Assembly: GCA_947579665.1 (NCBI GenBank)
Contig: OX388345.1
Coordinates: 68,501,454 to 68,565,453 of the forward strand
Length of the DNA: 64,000 nucleotides
Reading direction: 5' to 3'
Source of the DNA: Sympetrum striolatum
Taxonomy: Eukaryota; Arthropoda; Insecta; Odonata; Libellulidae
Part shown: piece after piece, positions 37,725 through 48,949 of the stretch
How the letters are laid out: every line of letters starts with the position of its first letter
How positions within the stretch are numbered: position 1 is the first letter of the stretch
The notes under the pieces: generated by a model
What the model saw: only the letters and a program-made list of their open reading frames with translations
What the model was told of the DNA's origin: nothing
The model's database searches: none
Made by a program: the position numbers and the translations under genes

Positions 37725-37813
37725 ACAGAGAGCGAAGTAGGCGTAGGTGACGAATTAAAGTCGATGAGGGGATGACAGGGAAGCGTAAATTCCGCGGAGA
37801 AACGAAAGAACAA
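37725..37813. repeat. Direct repeat, right copy (pair with 36418-36503)
   Basis: This shares the same ordered landmarks as the left copy with scattered substitutions. The purine-rich island continues to about 38070. Confidence 0.85.
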
Positions 37814-38114
37814 AAGGAGAGGAAATGGTCCGAGGATGGGTAGGAAAAGAATAAACGAGCCGTGAGTGGGAGGGAGAGACAGTAAAGGGAGAAAAGAGGG
37901 CCGCAGTCATTAGAAAAGCATAAACAATGAAAGATGAAAGGTAAACAGCCGGAGAAGGGAAGAATCGACCGCAGTTCCGCAAAAATAAACAGTGTGTCGG
38001 AAAGAGAAAAAGAAGGAGAAGAGGGCGATGATTAAGAGATTCCGTCGTAGGAATACGAGGGAAGAAAAGGTGGAAATAAACTAACATACGTAAATACTAC
38101 TCTCACTATTGCTA

Positions 38115-38178
38115 GCTTCCTCAATCTGTGTGTACAATTCTCAGCCTGGAGACTGATTGGATCCTCAATCCCGATACT
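38115..38178 (+). mobile_element. SINE-X fragment J, 5' part
   Basis: The block gtgtgtacaattctcagcct, then ggagactgattgg, resembles tctgtacattatcaacccgg and aggctggttga at the start of copy I (51.6 kb). Only this part is present. The match is weak. Confidence 0.35.
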
Positions 38179-38378
38179 ATTATACTATACAAATGGATTT
38201 GGACGGTCTCGAATACAAATTTCCTGCTTTTGTTACCCTTAACCCATTATCGGCCGGAACTATTCGCCATCGATGAATTTTGATGTTATTTAAATTTTTA
38301 GACGTTATGGGACTCTTTAATACATAGATGTCCTGAAATATCCAAATTTTTTGCGTTATCTTAGTTTTTGGACGTGTT

Positions 38379-38412
38379 CGAAATTTCGTACGGTGGCCGT
38401 AAGGGGGTAAAA
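38379..38412 (-). repeat. Internal copy of the piggyBac end motif
   Basis: On the minus strand this reads accccc, ttac, ggccaccgtacgaaatttcg. It matches the right terminus apart from the first bases. Its outer flank is gtaaaat, not TTAA. It faces the left end of the element about 170 bp away. Confidence 0.7.
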
Positions 38413-38613
38413 TATACAAATTGAACGAATTGAACATTTTTATTACAGTAAACGTTAAAAATCTCTTTTTTAAAAACTATAAATGGTAGTAAAACAGAAT
38501 ATCTTTTTATAAATCAGCAGAAAAGTCCATTCTGCGCGTTTTACATAATCATATCTTAAGGATTTGAAGCGCATTTCGCTATAATACTTACTAAGTAATC
38601 AAGAACAATAAAC

Positions 38614-38703
38614 TCACATTGTTTTTAATTTTCAAATCACATTGTTTATCATTTTCAAATCACATTGTTATTCATTTTCAAATCACTTGTTTTCATTCGC
38701 GAA
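38614..38703. repeat. 23-bp tandem array inside the piggyBac copy
   Basis: Three full units and a partial fourth of the type tcacattgttt, then tcattttcaaa, stand in the 3' flank of the transposase relic, immediately after its final stop. Units differ by one to three bases. Confidence 0.8.
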
Positions 38704-38704
38704 T

Positions 38705-39812
38705 TTAGCGCGTGTGAAAGGCGACAAAGCATCTATTTGGGTGAAGTCCTATATTACATTTAATACATTAAAATGAAGCAGTCTTGTGACAATTTCCACA
38801 ACGCCTCGGTTTCTCAATACCATCAACCAGATGGTCAATACCGTCAAAACGAATTTCTGGAGTTACAAGAGCCGTTTTTTTTAGGAATAACTGGGGCGGG
38901 TCCGGGTTTGTTCGGCAGGGTTGGGGTAGATAGTAAAGCAAATACAATTCTTCGGACAAACTCAAGAATAGAAATATATTTTTCCTTGTACCGGAACAAC
39001 ATTCAAGCGTTTACAACACTGCCGTTTAGCATGAACCTGATCAAGGGCCAGTACCAACACTTTTTTTCGGATTTTGATTCGATATATGGCACGTTGTTGA
39101 TCGAATGTATTCATACCGCCCATCCGCGGTAGTAGTAGGTAGGGTAGTTTTAGTCCATTTTCTTGTGACTGATTTTTTGCTTTGGGATGTTTTATTCTGT
39201 CTTTGAGACGTTTTCTTCATCCTTTTTTTTCTTTACGGGAGGTTCATACTCAGGCTCGGGCTCATATTCTTCTGAATCCGGTGTGTTGTCTTCAGAACCA
39301 CTGGTGTCTACAATTATAGCTCTCATGATCGGCCGAAAGATATCTCGAGATCGCAGTCCCCTAACTTCAATAGGCTGTGCTAAAACTCCCTTCCCAATAT
39401 CGCGAATACTGGTGACGCCATCTGGCCCTGCTTCAATATGTGCATCGTCTTGATCAGAGTCATTGTCGTCATTAGGTGGGAATAAAACGAACTCAAGCGC
39501 GTCCATTTCGGAAATATCCTTGGCCAGCTCATCCTCTTCGTCAAGTTGCTCCAATATCTTAACAATGGCCTCGCCATCCGTGTTCAAATTGTACCTGCAA
39601 ACAATACCACATTTTTACCCTCTTCCGGCCACCGTACGAAATTTCGAACAGTCAACAAAAACCACATGCCTGACTGACATTATTATAACCTTTCATCAAA
39701 TGACCACTCATACATGTAGTTCATGGTCTGAACAAGCCAGTAACACACTCAGGAACAGAATTCAGATTAGTTTTACCAATAAAAAATAAACAAATACTCA
39801 CCGGCGTGGCAT
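38705..39812 (-). pseudogene. piggyBac transposase pseudogene
   Basis: The start ATG at 39810-39812 gives MPRR. The exon is only 11 bases and is followed by a GTGAGT donor (39796-39801); the acceptor TTGCAG ends at 39595. The second exon continues YNLNTDGEAIVKILEQL and a long acidic stretch rich in D and E with a KKKK block, the usual N-terminal region of this family. Reading breaks near 39192 and resumes shifted with RKWTKTTLPTTTADG. It then jumps near 39120 to MGGMNTFDQQRAIYRI and WYWPLIRFMLNGSVVNA, conserved late positions in PGBD-type proteins. The aspartate catalytic core between them is deleted. The C-terminal cysteine-rich domain follows (RCGNCHKTASF, stop, CIKCN, then CFVAFH) with its final stop at 38705-38707. 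One frameshift and two internal stops in the tail confirm it is dead. Confidence 0.88.
39627..39646 (+). repeat. Second internal copy of the piggyBac end motif
   Basis: The sequence ggccaccgtacgaaatttcg, preceded by taccctcttcc, repeats the right-terminal motif in the opposite direction. It lies inside the transposase intron, about 400 bp from the right end, with ttta on its outer side where an element end would show ttaa. Confidence 0.75.
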
Positions 39813-39994
39813 TTTGCGTCGCGCGCCAAACTAGACGAAATCTGACTGCGTGGGAAATGGAGGGAAAGTGGCGCAGCCCCAAGCCAGGCGGCACTGGTGA
39901 ATGGTTGGACCTTTCCCTCAAAAATAATAAGCTAGCAAACTCGATGCAATGACACATCGCGTCACGGCACCGGTTTGTTTACCTCCTTGTTTAG

Positions 39995-40018
39995 CGTACG
40001 AAATTTCGTACGGTGGCC
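39995..40018. repeat. Palindromic subterminal site at the right piggyBac end
   Basis: cgtacgaaatttcgtacg is a perfect 18-bp palindrome next to the right terminal repeat. Half-palindromes occur in both internal copies of the motif. It may be a transposase-binding site. The left end lacks it within its first 30 bases. Confidence 0.7.
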
Positions 40019-40034
40019 AGTAATGGGTTAATAA

Positions 40035-41140
40035 GATCCGGGGCCTAATAATTGTCCTTGCAACTAACCATCACAATTTAAGCCTATTATTTATAATCCA
40101 GTATCTCATGACACAGAAAATAGACTTCGATGGATAAAGGATTTAAATAAATCGTTTGAGGTATGAAATTAAAAAAAAACGTAAATAAATGTCCTGGTCG
40201 GGTAGCCTATATTCGATTTCTGGCCCCGTCAGACTTTTTTCAAGTCCGTTATTCCTTGGGATTTTTTCTGGGTGCACTTATGTGAGAAGTACCTTTAATC
40301 CTTTCTTAGTAAATAAAAAATTAATGGTTTTATTGGAACATTTTTACAAACCTCTGCTCACTTGAAATACCAATACCAATATAAAGAAATTATTTTATTT
40401 ACTTATGTCTCGTGTGACGCTTAATAAAGATTAAATAGATGTAGTTGAAACGTCTATCAAGAGATCAACCAGAAGAATTGTTAATTCCTTAAATTCTCTA
40501 CCTATAGCTGCAAGTAGCCTTGGGGCAGAAATTAAGGCAAAATAAAGTGAAAGTGAATCAGTAAGCTTTTGTTTTCGTCAATGAACCAGATTGCTCTGAT
40601 TTGAGATTATCCACTAACACTAACTAGCACTGTGAACTGTATTTAATGAGAAGAAAATAATCCCATTATTCAGCATCGCTAATAAAATCGATAAGATCAA
40701 GCGTCGCTTTCTGAAATTTAAGACAAATTTGAAAGAAGGAACAATAAATAAAAGAATTAATGCGACTGGATGAAGAAGGCCAAATGTTTACCATGAAAAA
40801 TACTTAAATAGCCTTTATTCATTCAAAGTCATGAAGAAAACGAGATAAAAGTAATAAAATGAAAGATAAAGTTTCCTCTTTCCTAACGAAAAAGACGAAA
40901 ATATCCCTTTTTTAATCCATCCTAATTGATAAAGCATTTAAAGCGTTAGCGGAAGCAGACAAGTTTATAAAACGTCCGATATGAACTTTCGGTAGGTAAA
41001 TTGTGGGAAATCAGGCCGAAAACTACGGGTGGATGCAAAATTTAAAAAGGAAGAAATGTTTTTATTCAATTATTGAATTTTTAAACTAACCCGTTCAATT
41101 TATTGCCATCTTATTGTAAATTAGTTAGTGTTTCTTTCCT
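40035..41140. other. AT-rich intergenic DNA, no gene seen
   Basis: No open frame of interest and no recognisable repeat. Confidence 0.55.
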
Positions 41141-41144
41141 TCTA

Positions 41145-41380
41145 TTGTGAAAAATAATGCATTTTTATAAATAAGGACATAAATATATATGTATGCATAT
41201 TTATATTTATTTCGTAATATAGATACATATTTGCAGTATTAATAATGTGACATTGGCATACGTAATTAGTGTTGTATTTTAATATCGTGCTGTTTTTGTA
41301 TCTGATAAGACATCTAGTCACTTCAGTGCAACATCTGAATTTATTGTGAATGTTACATGTCAATAAATAAACTAAACTAA
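41145..41380 (+). mobile_element. Possible LINE 3' tail
   Basis: This AT-rich block ends gttacatgtcaataaataaa, then ctaaactaaatg. A polyadenylation-like aataaa followed by a short repeated tail is the usual look of a LINE 3' end, and it resembles the ends at about 42.7 and 43.25 kb. No coding remnant remains to confirm it. Confidence 0.3.
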
Positions 41381-41384
41381 ATGA

Positions 41385-41975
41385 AGACCAGATTTGACAA
41401 TTACTTCCATATATTCATATTTGCATACCTCAAAACTAAAGACCTGGCAAATGTTTCTCTATCTGTCTCCACACGTCAAAACCCACGTGTAGCTCCTTTC
41501 CTCCCACTCTCGGATTCACATTCGTTACCCAATCATCAGCGGGCCCTTTCACCAAGCGTACTCGACTCGCACGAGAGGAGGATGATACGGAAGGAGGAAT
41601 TACTTCCTAGAGGACCAGAGAGGGAAAAATCCTCTCCAACATATCTCGAGTTGGCAAACCCTCCCTTCCATTTATTCCATTCCCCGTCTTTTGTTTCTCT
41701 GCCCCGCGGCACTCGTTCCAGGAGAGGATCGCGACAGTGAGAGTGACGTCACTGGCTCGGAAAATAAAGGCTTTCATAGGAGCCCGACCCACACCCCAAC
41801 ACACACGTCTCCCATGACTAGAACACTCGCCCCTGATTCCTTCTATCTTCTCCGAAACGTCCTATCCTCTCATCTCCTTTCTCTCATCTCTCCCTTTAAT
41901 GTGAACATCCTATCCTGATAAAGTCTCCGGACCCCTATTGTCCTCTTCACTATCCATCTCCCTCTCCTCTCTCAT
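41385..41975. other. Pyrimidine-rich island, no gene supported
   Basis: Frames of 65-119 codons overlap on both strands across this GC-richer, pyrimidine-biased stretch. None shows a domain. Confidence 0.5.
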
Positions 41976-42111
41976 TTAACACGTTCCCTACCTGACTTCT
42001 TCCCACTGCCTCCCATTATTCCCCCCTCCCTTTATATTTGGACTTCTGTGGCTAGCTTCTTCTTCTTTTATTCCGACCTTTTTTTACAATTGTGATGTTT
42101 GTTTAATCTCC
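41976..42111. repeat. Direct repeat, left copy (pair with 43276-43409)
   Basis: Shared landmarks in order: gttccctacctg, ctttatatttgg, cttctgtggctag, cttctt, ccgacctttttt and gtttaatctcc. The copies are 136 and 134 bp long and differ at roughly one site in four, so the event is old. Confidence 0.8.
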
Positions 42112-42114
42112 AGT

Positions 42115-43260
42115 CTCCCTATCCCTATCCTACTACCGGTATTCAAGAATCGCTACATCCGATTCCTCTAAAGTGTATATGGTATGCGAAACAAATGTTG
42201 TATTACATTTACAAAACCAAACCTTAATATTTATATTTATTTTGTATTTAGGACCAAAATTGCACTGTAGGTTACCAAATGAAATTAAAAGCATATCTAA
42301 ATGTAACTTATTTCTAAAAAAAAGACTAAAAATTGGCAATAAGATCATGAAGAAATTGATGTTTTTTTCTTAAATTTTTGAAAGATATTTTGTTTATCAA
42401 CGCACTTTTTTAATTATCTTTTCCTTCCCTTTATTTTTTCTAAATTTTTGCTGTTTATATTTGTATTATGCTATCATAATATTATCTTTAAAACACACGT
42501 CACTATTCTAAGATAAATGAGTGCTTAAGCGTATTTCTAAGTTTTGAGAACAAAAGACGTATTTTGTATTATTGGTAATCGGCAACAAAACAGGATAAAC
42601 TTAGTTGACACCTTAAGCTCTAATATCTGTTAAAATTATGTAAATTATATTGCATAAATTTTATATGCAATACTTAGAGCAAATAAATACATTAATTCAT
42701 TCATTCTTTCAAAATCAAACCTACATTGACAAAGATAAACTCCAAATTAACCCTTCCTAACACTGAACATTTTTCTTTATTCCTCAACCTCTTTACATCC
42801 TCATCTTTCTCCTACACTTTCGCCTCTATCTACCCTCTTTCAATTGCTGTTTTCTTTTATAAATCGACTGTACATTAGTATGTATTTAAATATGCATTTG
42901 GTAATATGTTGAAAAATCTATTTGAAACTTGTAATTAATCTCTTTAGTTAACTGTTTTTATTTTTATTTATATTTAATATATTTGAGCTCATTAATATTT
43001 CCATTTAACTTCCAATTAATCATTTTTCAGTTGTAATTAAACTTTAATAAATTTTAACTAATCTTTTTAATTTTCAATGAATTGTACCTTCATATATGTA
43101 AACCTAAAATGTTGTCATAATTGTAATTGTGCCTTTTGTTTTCTTTTATCTTATATTTCTTATTTCTTAGTTATATTTCTAATGGGTTAAATATAAGATG
43201 GGACTGTCCAGTCTCAATTTTGCCCTATAATAATAAAGACCTATGAATGTATGTATGTAT
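42115..43260 (+). mobile_element. LINE remnant between two 135-bp direct repeats
   Basis: The plus strand at about 42215-42310 reads LYLGPKLHCRLPNEIKSISK, then NLFLKKRLK. This is the C-terminal pattern (GPKLWN-LP-EI, then FKK-LK) of many LINE reverse transcriptases, with the tryptophan region altered. AT-rich non-coding sequence follows, with 3'-end-like tails at 42690-42715 (aaataaatac and attcattcattc) and 43225-43260 (aataaagacc and tgtatgtatgtat). This suggests one long 3' untranslated region or two nested insertions. The second tail stops just before the right direct repeat. Confidence 0.6.
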
Positions 43261-43275
43261 CCTTCAACCCCTCTT

Positions 43276-43409
43276 ATTTAAGCCGTTCCCTACCTGTCTT
43301 CGCCTCACTTCCTCCAATTACTCTTTCCCCTTATATTTGGGCTTTTGTGGCTAGTTCCTTCTTCTAGTATTTCGGCCTCTTTTACAGCTATAACGTTCGT
43401 TTAATCTCC
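43276..43409. repeat. Direct repeat, right copy (pair with 41976-42111)
   Basis: It carries the same landmarks as the left copy, starting 16 bp after the LINE-like tail. The pyrimidine-rich island resumes from here. Confidence 0.8.
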
Positions 43410-46170
43410 CTTTTTGCCCTGTTGCCTAGATTCCTTTCCTCTTCCCTCATCAGCAACAATTTTCACACAAACATATTCTAATCTCCTTCTCTGTTTTGAA
43501 ATGACTCTTTAATCCTTCCCGCCGTCCGGCTCAGGAACTTTTTATTACATGCATCCTTCCTTCGCCGTTTACAAAAAGGACAAAACGGTTTCATTATACG
43601 GTCAGAGTCACGTGACAATCCTTCATCGCGTTCGTCTATTCTGACTTTCCCATTCTCTTTTGCTTTCAGTCCGTCTCTCATAGAAGAATGCCAACCTTCT
43701 TTTAACGCACTTTTTATTTTAAAAATTTGTCTATCCATTTTCCTCCTTCCTTCATTTAAAATTGAAGTAAATATAGTGTAAATGGCGTCCTAAAGGTACG
43801 GGTTACTAGATTATTATCAAAATATTTCTTATTTTTCAAAGCTATCTTCTCTACCAGAATCGGTTCACTTAGTGTATACCTACTGTTTTCCGCATTATAA
43901 TCAGCTTCGGTTTTTTTGACCTAAATGTTTTTCCAACACACCTCGTCTTGATAGCTTATTTCCTTAGAAAAACTCCTTAGATATTTCCATCCGGAAACAA
44001 TTGATGGTCATCACCAATATATTAATATTTAGATTACTATAATCTATACCTTAATATTATTAATTATTTAATAGTCCTTCAATATTCATTCTGTACTGCA
44101 AAATCCTTATCCCCTTTTAACGATTCAGTTAGTAGTCTTCTGATGTTCAGCTTAACTTTCATTTTCGCTCTTACAATTTCTCGACAAATACTTCTTTATT
44201 TTCTCTCACACTATCGCTATAATATCCTCAAACATTAGTCAAATTATTATTTTTTTGGGAAACTGTTTCTTATTCTTTTATCTTGGCGAGTATTTAGCCC
44301 ATTTTTTGCGCCCTCTTTCTCCTTCAAAACCCTCACCGTTTTATTTCACCAACACATGACGCAGGAATAATATTACGCTAATATCCTTGAATCCTTGAAG
44401 CGGATTTTTCCGTGATTTCTCCCTTCGTCTTTATTTTCTATGAAAATATCTCTTATGAAATCTACGATTTCCTTAACTACATTATATGTCTCTTCAGCAG
44501 CAATAATTCACTATGGTTTCCAAAAATTCGTCATTGAATACCATTTGCTATTATTCACCTTTGTTTATTCAATCTTCCATCAGTTTTCTGCTCTCCTAAC
44601 TCTGTGTCTTACTACCATTTCTCTACGCTAAAGTCATTTATCTCTGCATGAGGAGTGATAGTATCTCTTTCCATAGAAAATAATAATGAATATATTTTCC
44701 TAACTATATTGTTAAGTTAATAATTTTTGTACTAACAGATTTATTTAAACCTTTATGTAATTTAAATACTAGATAACTTACGAGGAATTTCCTTGATTTA
44801 TGTCAACAGCCATTTGTTAAGAAAGCAGACTAAAATTAATATAATGGATACAACATGTGGAAGAAATGAGATTCAACTCGAAAAAACATTTAAGGGAAAG
44901 GAAATCAGAAATTCATTTTTAGGTTCAATATTACCCTTACTCAAACTAATCCAAAATATTTTACCTACATTGGAGGAAACGAGAGTCGCATCCATTTATT
45001 TGTTTATATGATTCAGATTGATATAAAACTGTTTTTCCATTCGCTATATTTCCATCCACATTTTTCTCATAAAAAATGTATCAATCTCTTCTGCGTAGAA
45101 AAATAACCGATATTCAATATCTCCTCCTGCTCTGAAGCCGTTTTATCAATCACCTTTTTTCTTCGACCTATTCCGTTATTCTTTCATGTTTCACTTCAAT
45201 TTTCCAGTATTTTAGCCTTTATTTCAGCACGCAATCTTTAAACTCTTATGTCTATTTTCCAATTGTCCATTATAATGCAACTGTCTATTATATTGTACTG
45301 GCTACGTCTTCCCTCTCCTCTGACCTTAGTTTTAAATTATTCTAGATTAAAAAAGCTTATCTATGTTTAAATATCATAAGCCTTAAGGTTTTCTTTAGAG
45401 GTTAACGTCCTTACTGAAACCCATTTGATACTAAGTTCCCCATGAACATTTCAAAGCGTCACTTTTTGCAATTGTTTTCATTGAGCTCGTTTTACCCCTA
45501 CTTCGATTCTCTGGCCCATGTTTGTATCTGTAATAACTCAGTAATATTAATTAATTCTTTCCTTTCCATCACTCTGTAGCACTTCATAAATTGCTTGCTT
45601 TGAGATTAGTAATTTTTTCTATCCTACGAAAAATGTAAGTTTAAAAGGCCCCTTGTTTTTAATCTCCTTTACAATAAAATATCCACGTTTCATTGCTAAC
45701 TCATAATATACTTGAAAACAAGTTTTTCTCTTAAATATTTAACACCTTATCACCGGATTCAATAAGATGTGAATATTTAGATTTAAAACGAGGGAGGGGT
45801 GATTATATACTCGTCATTACTGTAATTTTTCCTCCGATTATCACCAAATACGTCTTTATGTGAACTTTTACGCGTTCTCTTTCCCTTTATTGAATAGGTT
45901 TAGACGTAGTTGAGGCATTATCGACAAATCTTATACGAAATCTACTGACATTAAAAAAATAATTGAATGCTATTAAACAACAAATAGATACTAAGATCTA
46001 ATAAAAAAGCATCCATAAACTATCAGCATATTCCTCTCAAGTTAATATAATAAAATCTACTTCGTATTATCATCATCATCATCCATTTTCAATCTGAGGC
46101 ATAATATTTTCCTCGCTTTGAGCTTTTTCCACTTTAATAAATATATGTAAATTATATTATATATAATATC
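43410..46170. other. Long pyrimidine-biased stretch, no gene seen
   Basis: The plus strand is rich in T and C up to about 45.3 kb. Short frames only, the longest 86 codons. A tcatcatcatcatc run lies at about 46069. No repeat family was recognised. Confidence 0.5.
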
Positions 46171-46172
46171 AA

Positions 46173-46364
46173 TGTAAATATCGAAAGGATTGTTAAATAA
46201 AACAGGTTTTACAAGACAACAAAATAACTTTTACTATTAATAGTCTACTGACGAGTAAAAGTTTCTTTGTTGTTTCATAAAACCTGTTTTATTTAACAAT
46301 CCTTTCCATTATGTCGGAATTCTACTATATTTCAGCCTCATCCGTGAATTTTATTGTAAATATC
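46173..46364 (-). mobile_element. Hairpin retroposon-like element, copy at 46.2 kb
   Basis: tgtaaatatc flanks the element at 46173-46182 and 46355-46364. On the minus strand the order is repeat, 48-bp head (46307-46354), arm (to about 46255), short loop, arm (46183-46234), repeat. The arms share gaaaggattgttaaataaaa, caggtttta and cttttact, over 50 bp with a few mismatches, the longest hairpin of the group. The head, with gatgaggctg, tagtagaattc and gacata, aligns with the heads at 49.3 and 58.5 kb. No open frame. Confidence 0.7.
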
Positions 46365-46369
46365 TACTT

Positions 46370-48945
46370 TGTTAACATAAATATCCTTTTATAAGTTCAT
46401 GTAAACATCCACAAGCACAATTCAAAAGTGAACATTGCGATATTTCAAACCCTGTAAATCGAAAAGCTTAAAAGTGTAGCATTTCGACGATATCTCCTCT
46501 GAATTCGGCCCCATTTTCGCCCGTTCCCTTTCAGATGTTCTAATCCTTTTCCCCTTCCAAAAGCCTTTCGACGTTCGACGCCACCTGAACTACAAACGCC
46601 CCTAAGGTATAAACCTCTCCCCCCGATAATCGGCACCAGTCACCTCCCGGCTATTTCGCGACACCACACGTCTTCCTCTACTCAAACGGAAAAAAATAAA
46701 AGCGTTCCTCTCTTGGCGACATGTCTCAAAGAGAGCCCTTTTCCTCTCTCTCTCTACCTCTCTGGGAGAGGAAAATAAAAACCGTTTCTCATTTATTCTC
46801 TTGAGTTGCCTCACTTTCACCCCGGCCCACACCACAAGGGTTTTGCGCGGAAGAAAATTAAAATCCTCGGCTTCTCTTCGAAGGTGAAGATGGGTTATGG
46901 TATGGAATAGATCAAATGGATCATCGAAATACGGATCGTGCCTCGCCTGCGCTTGTGAAGGGGAAAGAAAAATCCCTGAAAGGTCTCCATTGGGAAGGGT
47001 AATCATGCGATGAATGAGGGATTGTTTTGTCACTGCGAAGTGGGAGTCCGCAACTTTAGGACTTTGGGAACTCTTGAAAAATTTATGGTTATTTCTCTTA
47101 ATGCTGATTGCAAGAAGCTCTTAGGGTACGAATGAGAATTATATTTTGGTATTTGTTGAGCAAAAGGTAGTTTAAGGATATATTCTCAATTGTTCGAATT
47201 TAAAGGACTTTAATTTAATTATAGAAAGGAATGCTACGAATGAATGATTAAATAATAACAAATATAGTTGCAGAAAGTAATACAAATTAATATCCTATCT
47301 ACATCGACTATAGGATCTTTAGACCCTGGTGGTAGATAGTAAAAAGTAGAAAATATCTTAAAATCATAAAAACAATATCATTAAATGTACGATAAGAGAA
47401 TTAATGAATAAGAATTAATCTGTATCTCTCCAAATAATGCGTAATAGAGCATTAATATTTAGCTTTGCTGACTTTCACAAATTAAAATTAATCCTTCTTG
47501 CTGTAGCTGCTGATTTCAACGGCATAAGTTTACAGTTACTCAAATTCAATATTAATAAGTAATAGCTACTATTGAAAAAATTGTGTCGTATTAGAATTTT
47601 TTAACAGTAAAAATTTTATCAAATATTACTGACCTATTAGATCTTTTTTTATACTTCAATCAACCTATATTTTTCGAACATTAATACTAGCAAATTTACA
47701 AGGATCTCAGTTATTTAAATAAATCATAATAATAAATCATACCACATTCGGAAGACTTATAGAATAATATAAATAAATAGCTATTAATACTTTCCATGAG
47801 AAACAATCTCGTACACACAATGATGCCTATCATAGAAGAGCAATAAAAAATATCCATTCATTTTCACTCTTAATGCAACACAACAGAAGATGCTTAATTT
47901 CATTTTCCTGAATGATTGCTCTTTCCTTGCAACAGCTTGCTTGGATAACCTAATTTTCCGTAAAATGTAATGTGAAGAAGAATTAACTATGCACACACTT
48001 TAAAATTCTATTTTATCACTTTATTGTCCTAAATATTCCTCAAATTTTCTTACTAATTAACTTATAAATATAAGAAGTTAACACGTTGCTTCTTCTTGCC
48101 ATGATTTTCAATATAAAAGAACACCCAGCCTTCAGCTATATACGTAAAAGTAATCTTCCTCAAAAAACGGAATTAAATTCTATTATACGCGCCTTATAAA
48201 CTTCACAAAAGATTTGACGATTAAAAATTAATCGCTCTCATGGCGTGCTCATGAATTTTCCTGCAAGTAACATTCAGGGGACGGGAAACTCTGGGGAAAG
48301 AATAAGGGTACGTTTCTGCCGCACATAATTCAGTTTTTTCATTGTGCACATCCTAATAATCTTCCGCAGCTTAACACGCCTCATAAACGGCACTAAGCAA
48401 CGCTGAAATATCAAACAATCATACATTCATTTGAAGACATTCAAAGAAGGGTCCTCATTAGCAAAAAAGGGAGAGGGATAATGGTAGATGCACACGGCGA
48501 GAAAGGGGGCAACGCATTAACAGAGGTGAAAGAAAGAATAGGAGCAAGTTTGGGGGAACACAATGGGGAAAGGGAATAGAAACTGCGATAATGGAAGAGA
48601 AACTTTTCCTTTGCAAAGCAAAAAAGATGAGAATGAAGCTAACAGCATTTAGCCCACCTACAAGTATTTTGATGCACTTTTTAAAGGGTAATGTCTTTAA
48701 AAGAAAATAAATGTATAAATTAGGAAAGATATGTGACTATTAAAGTCGCAAAATCTGCCTAGCATTCTGAGTTCAAGGAAAATTTAAAATGAAAATAAAA
48801 ACGTCTTAATAATAACATTAAACTAATATGATGACAATACGATTCTATCATACAATTGAATTCATCAAGCCAAGATCATTAAAATATAACTTACAATATA
48901 ATATCCGAAATATTATAATTCTTTGGTTATACTATATTTTACTGC
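46370..48945. other. Intergenic DNA with island at 46.45-47.05 kb
   Basis: The island carries minus-strand frames of 63 and 143 codons with basic, low-information sequence and no domain. The rest is AT-rich with nothing recognised, apart from a modest purine-rich patch at 48.45-48.65 kb. Confidence 0.5.
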
Positions 48946-48949
48946 TGAG

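Larger units (their letters stand above)
38239..40031 (-). mobile_element. piggyBac-like transposon, internally deleted
   Basis: TTAA occurs at both outer edges (38239-38242 and 40028-40031). Inside it, the ends read cccattatcggcc on the left and, inverted, cccattactggcc on the right. TTAA targeting with ends starting CCC is the piggyBac signature. The interior carries a minus-strand transposase relic (38705-39812), a 23-bp tandem array, and extra copies of the end motif. At 1.79 kb it is shorter than a full element, because the central catalytic part of the transposase is missing. It could only be mobilised in trans. Confidence 0.9.

Noticed and set aside
38773..39132. 119-codon plus-strand frame
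   Set aside because: It is antisense to the C-terminal part of the piggyBac transposase relic.
46060..46090. Short tandem runs considered as a CRISPR-like or satellite array
   Set aside because: It is a plain trinucleotide run with no spacers. No repeat-spacer array exists in the window.
46602..47033. 143-codon minus-strand frame
   Set aside because: Basic, low-information sequence in an island, with no domain or splice signals seen.
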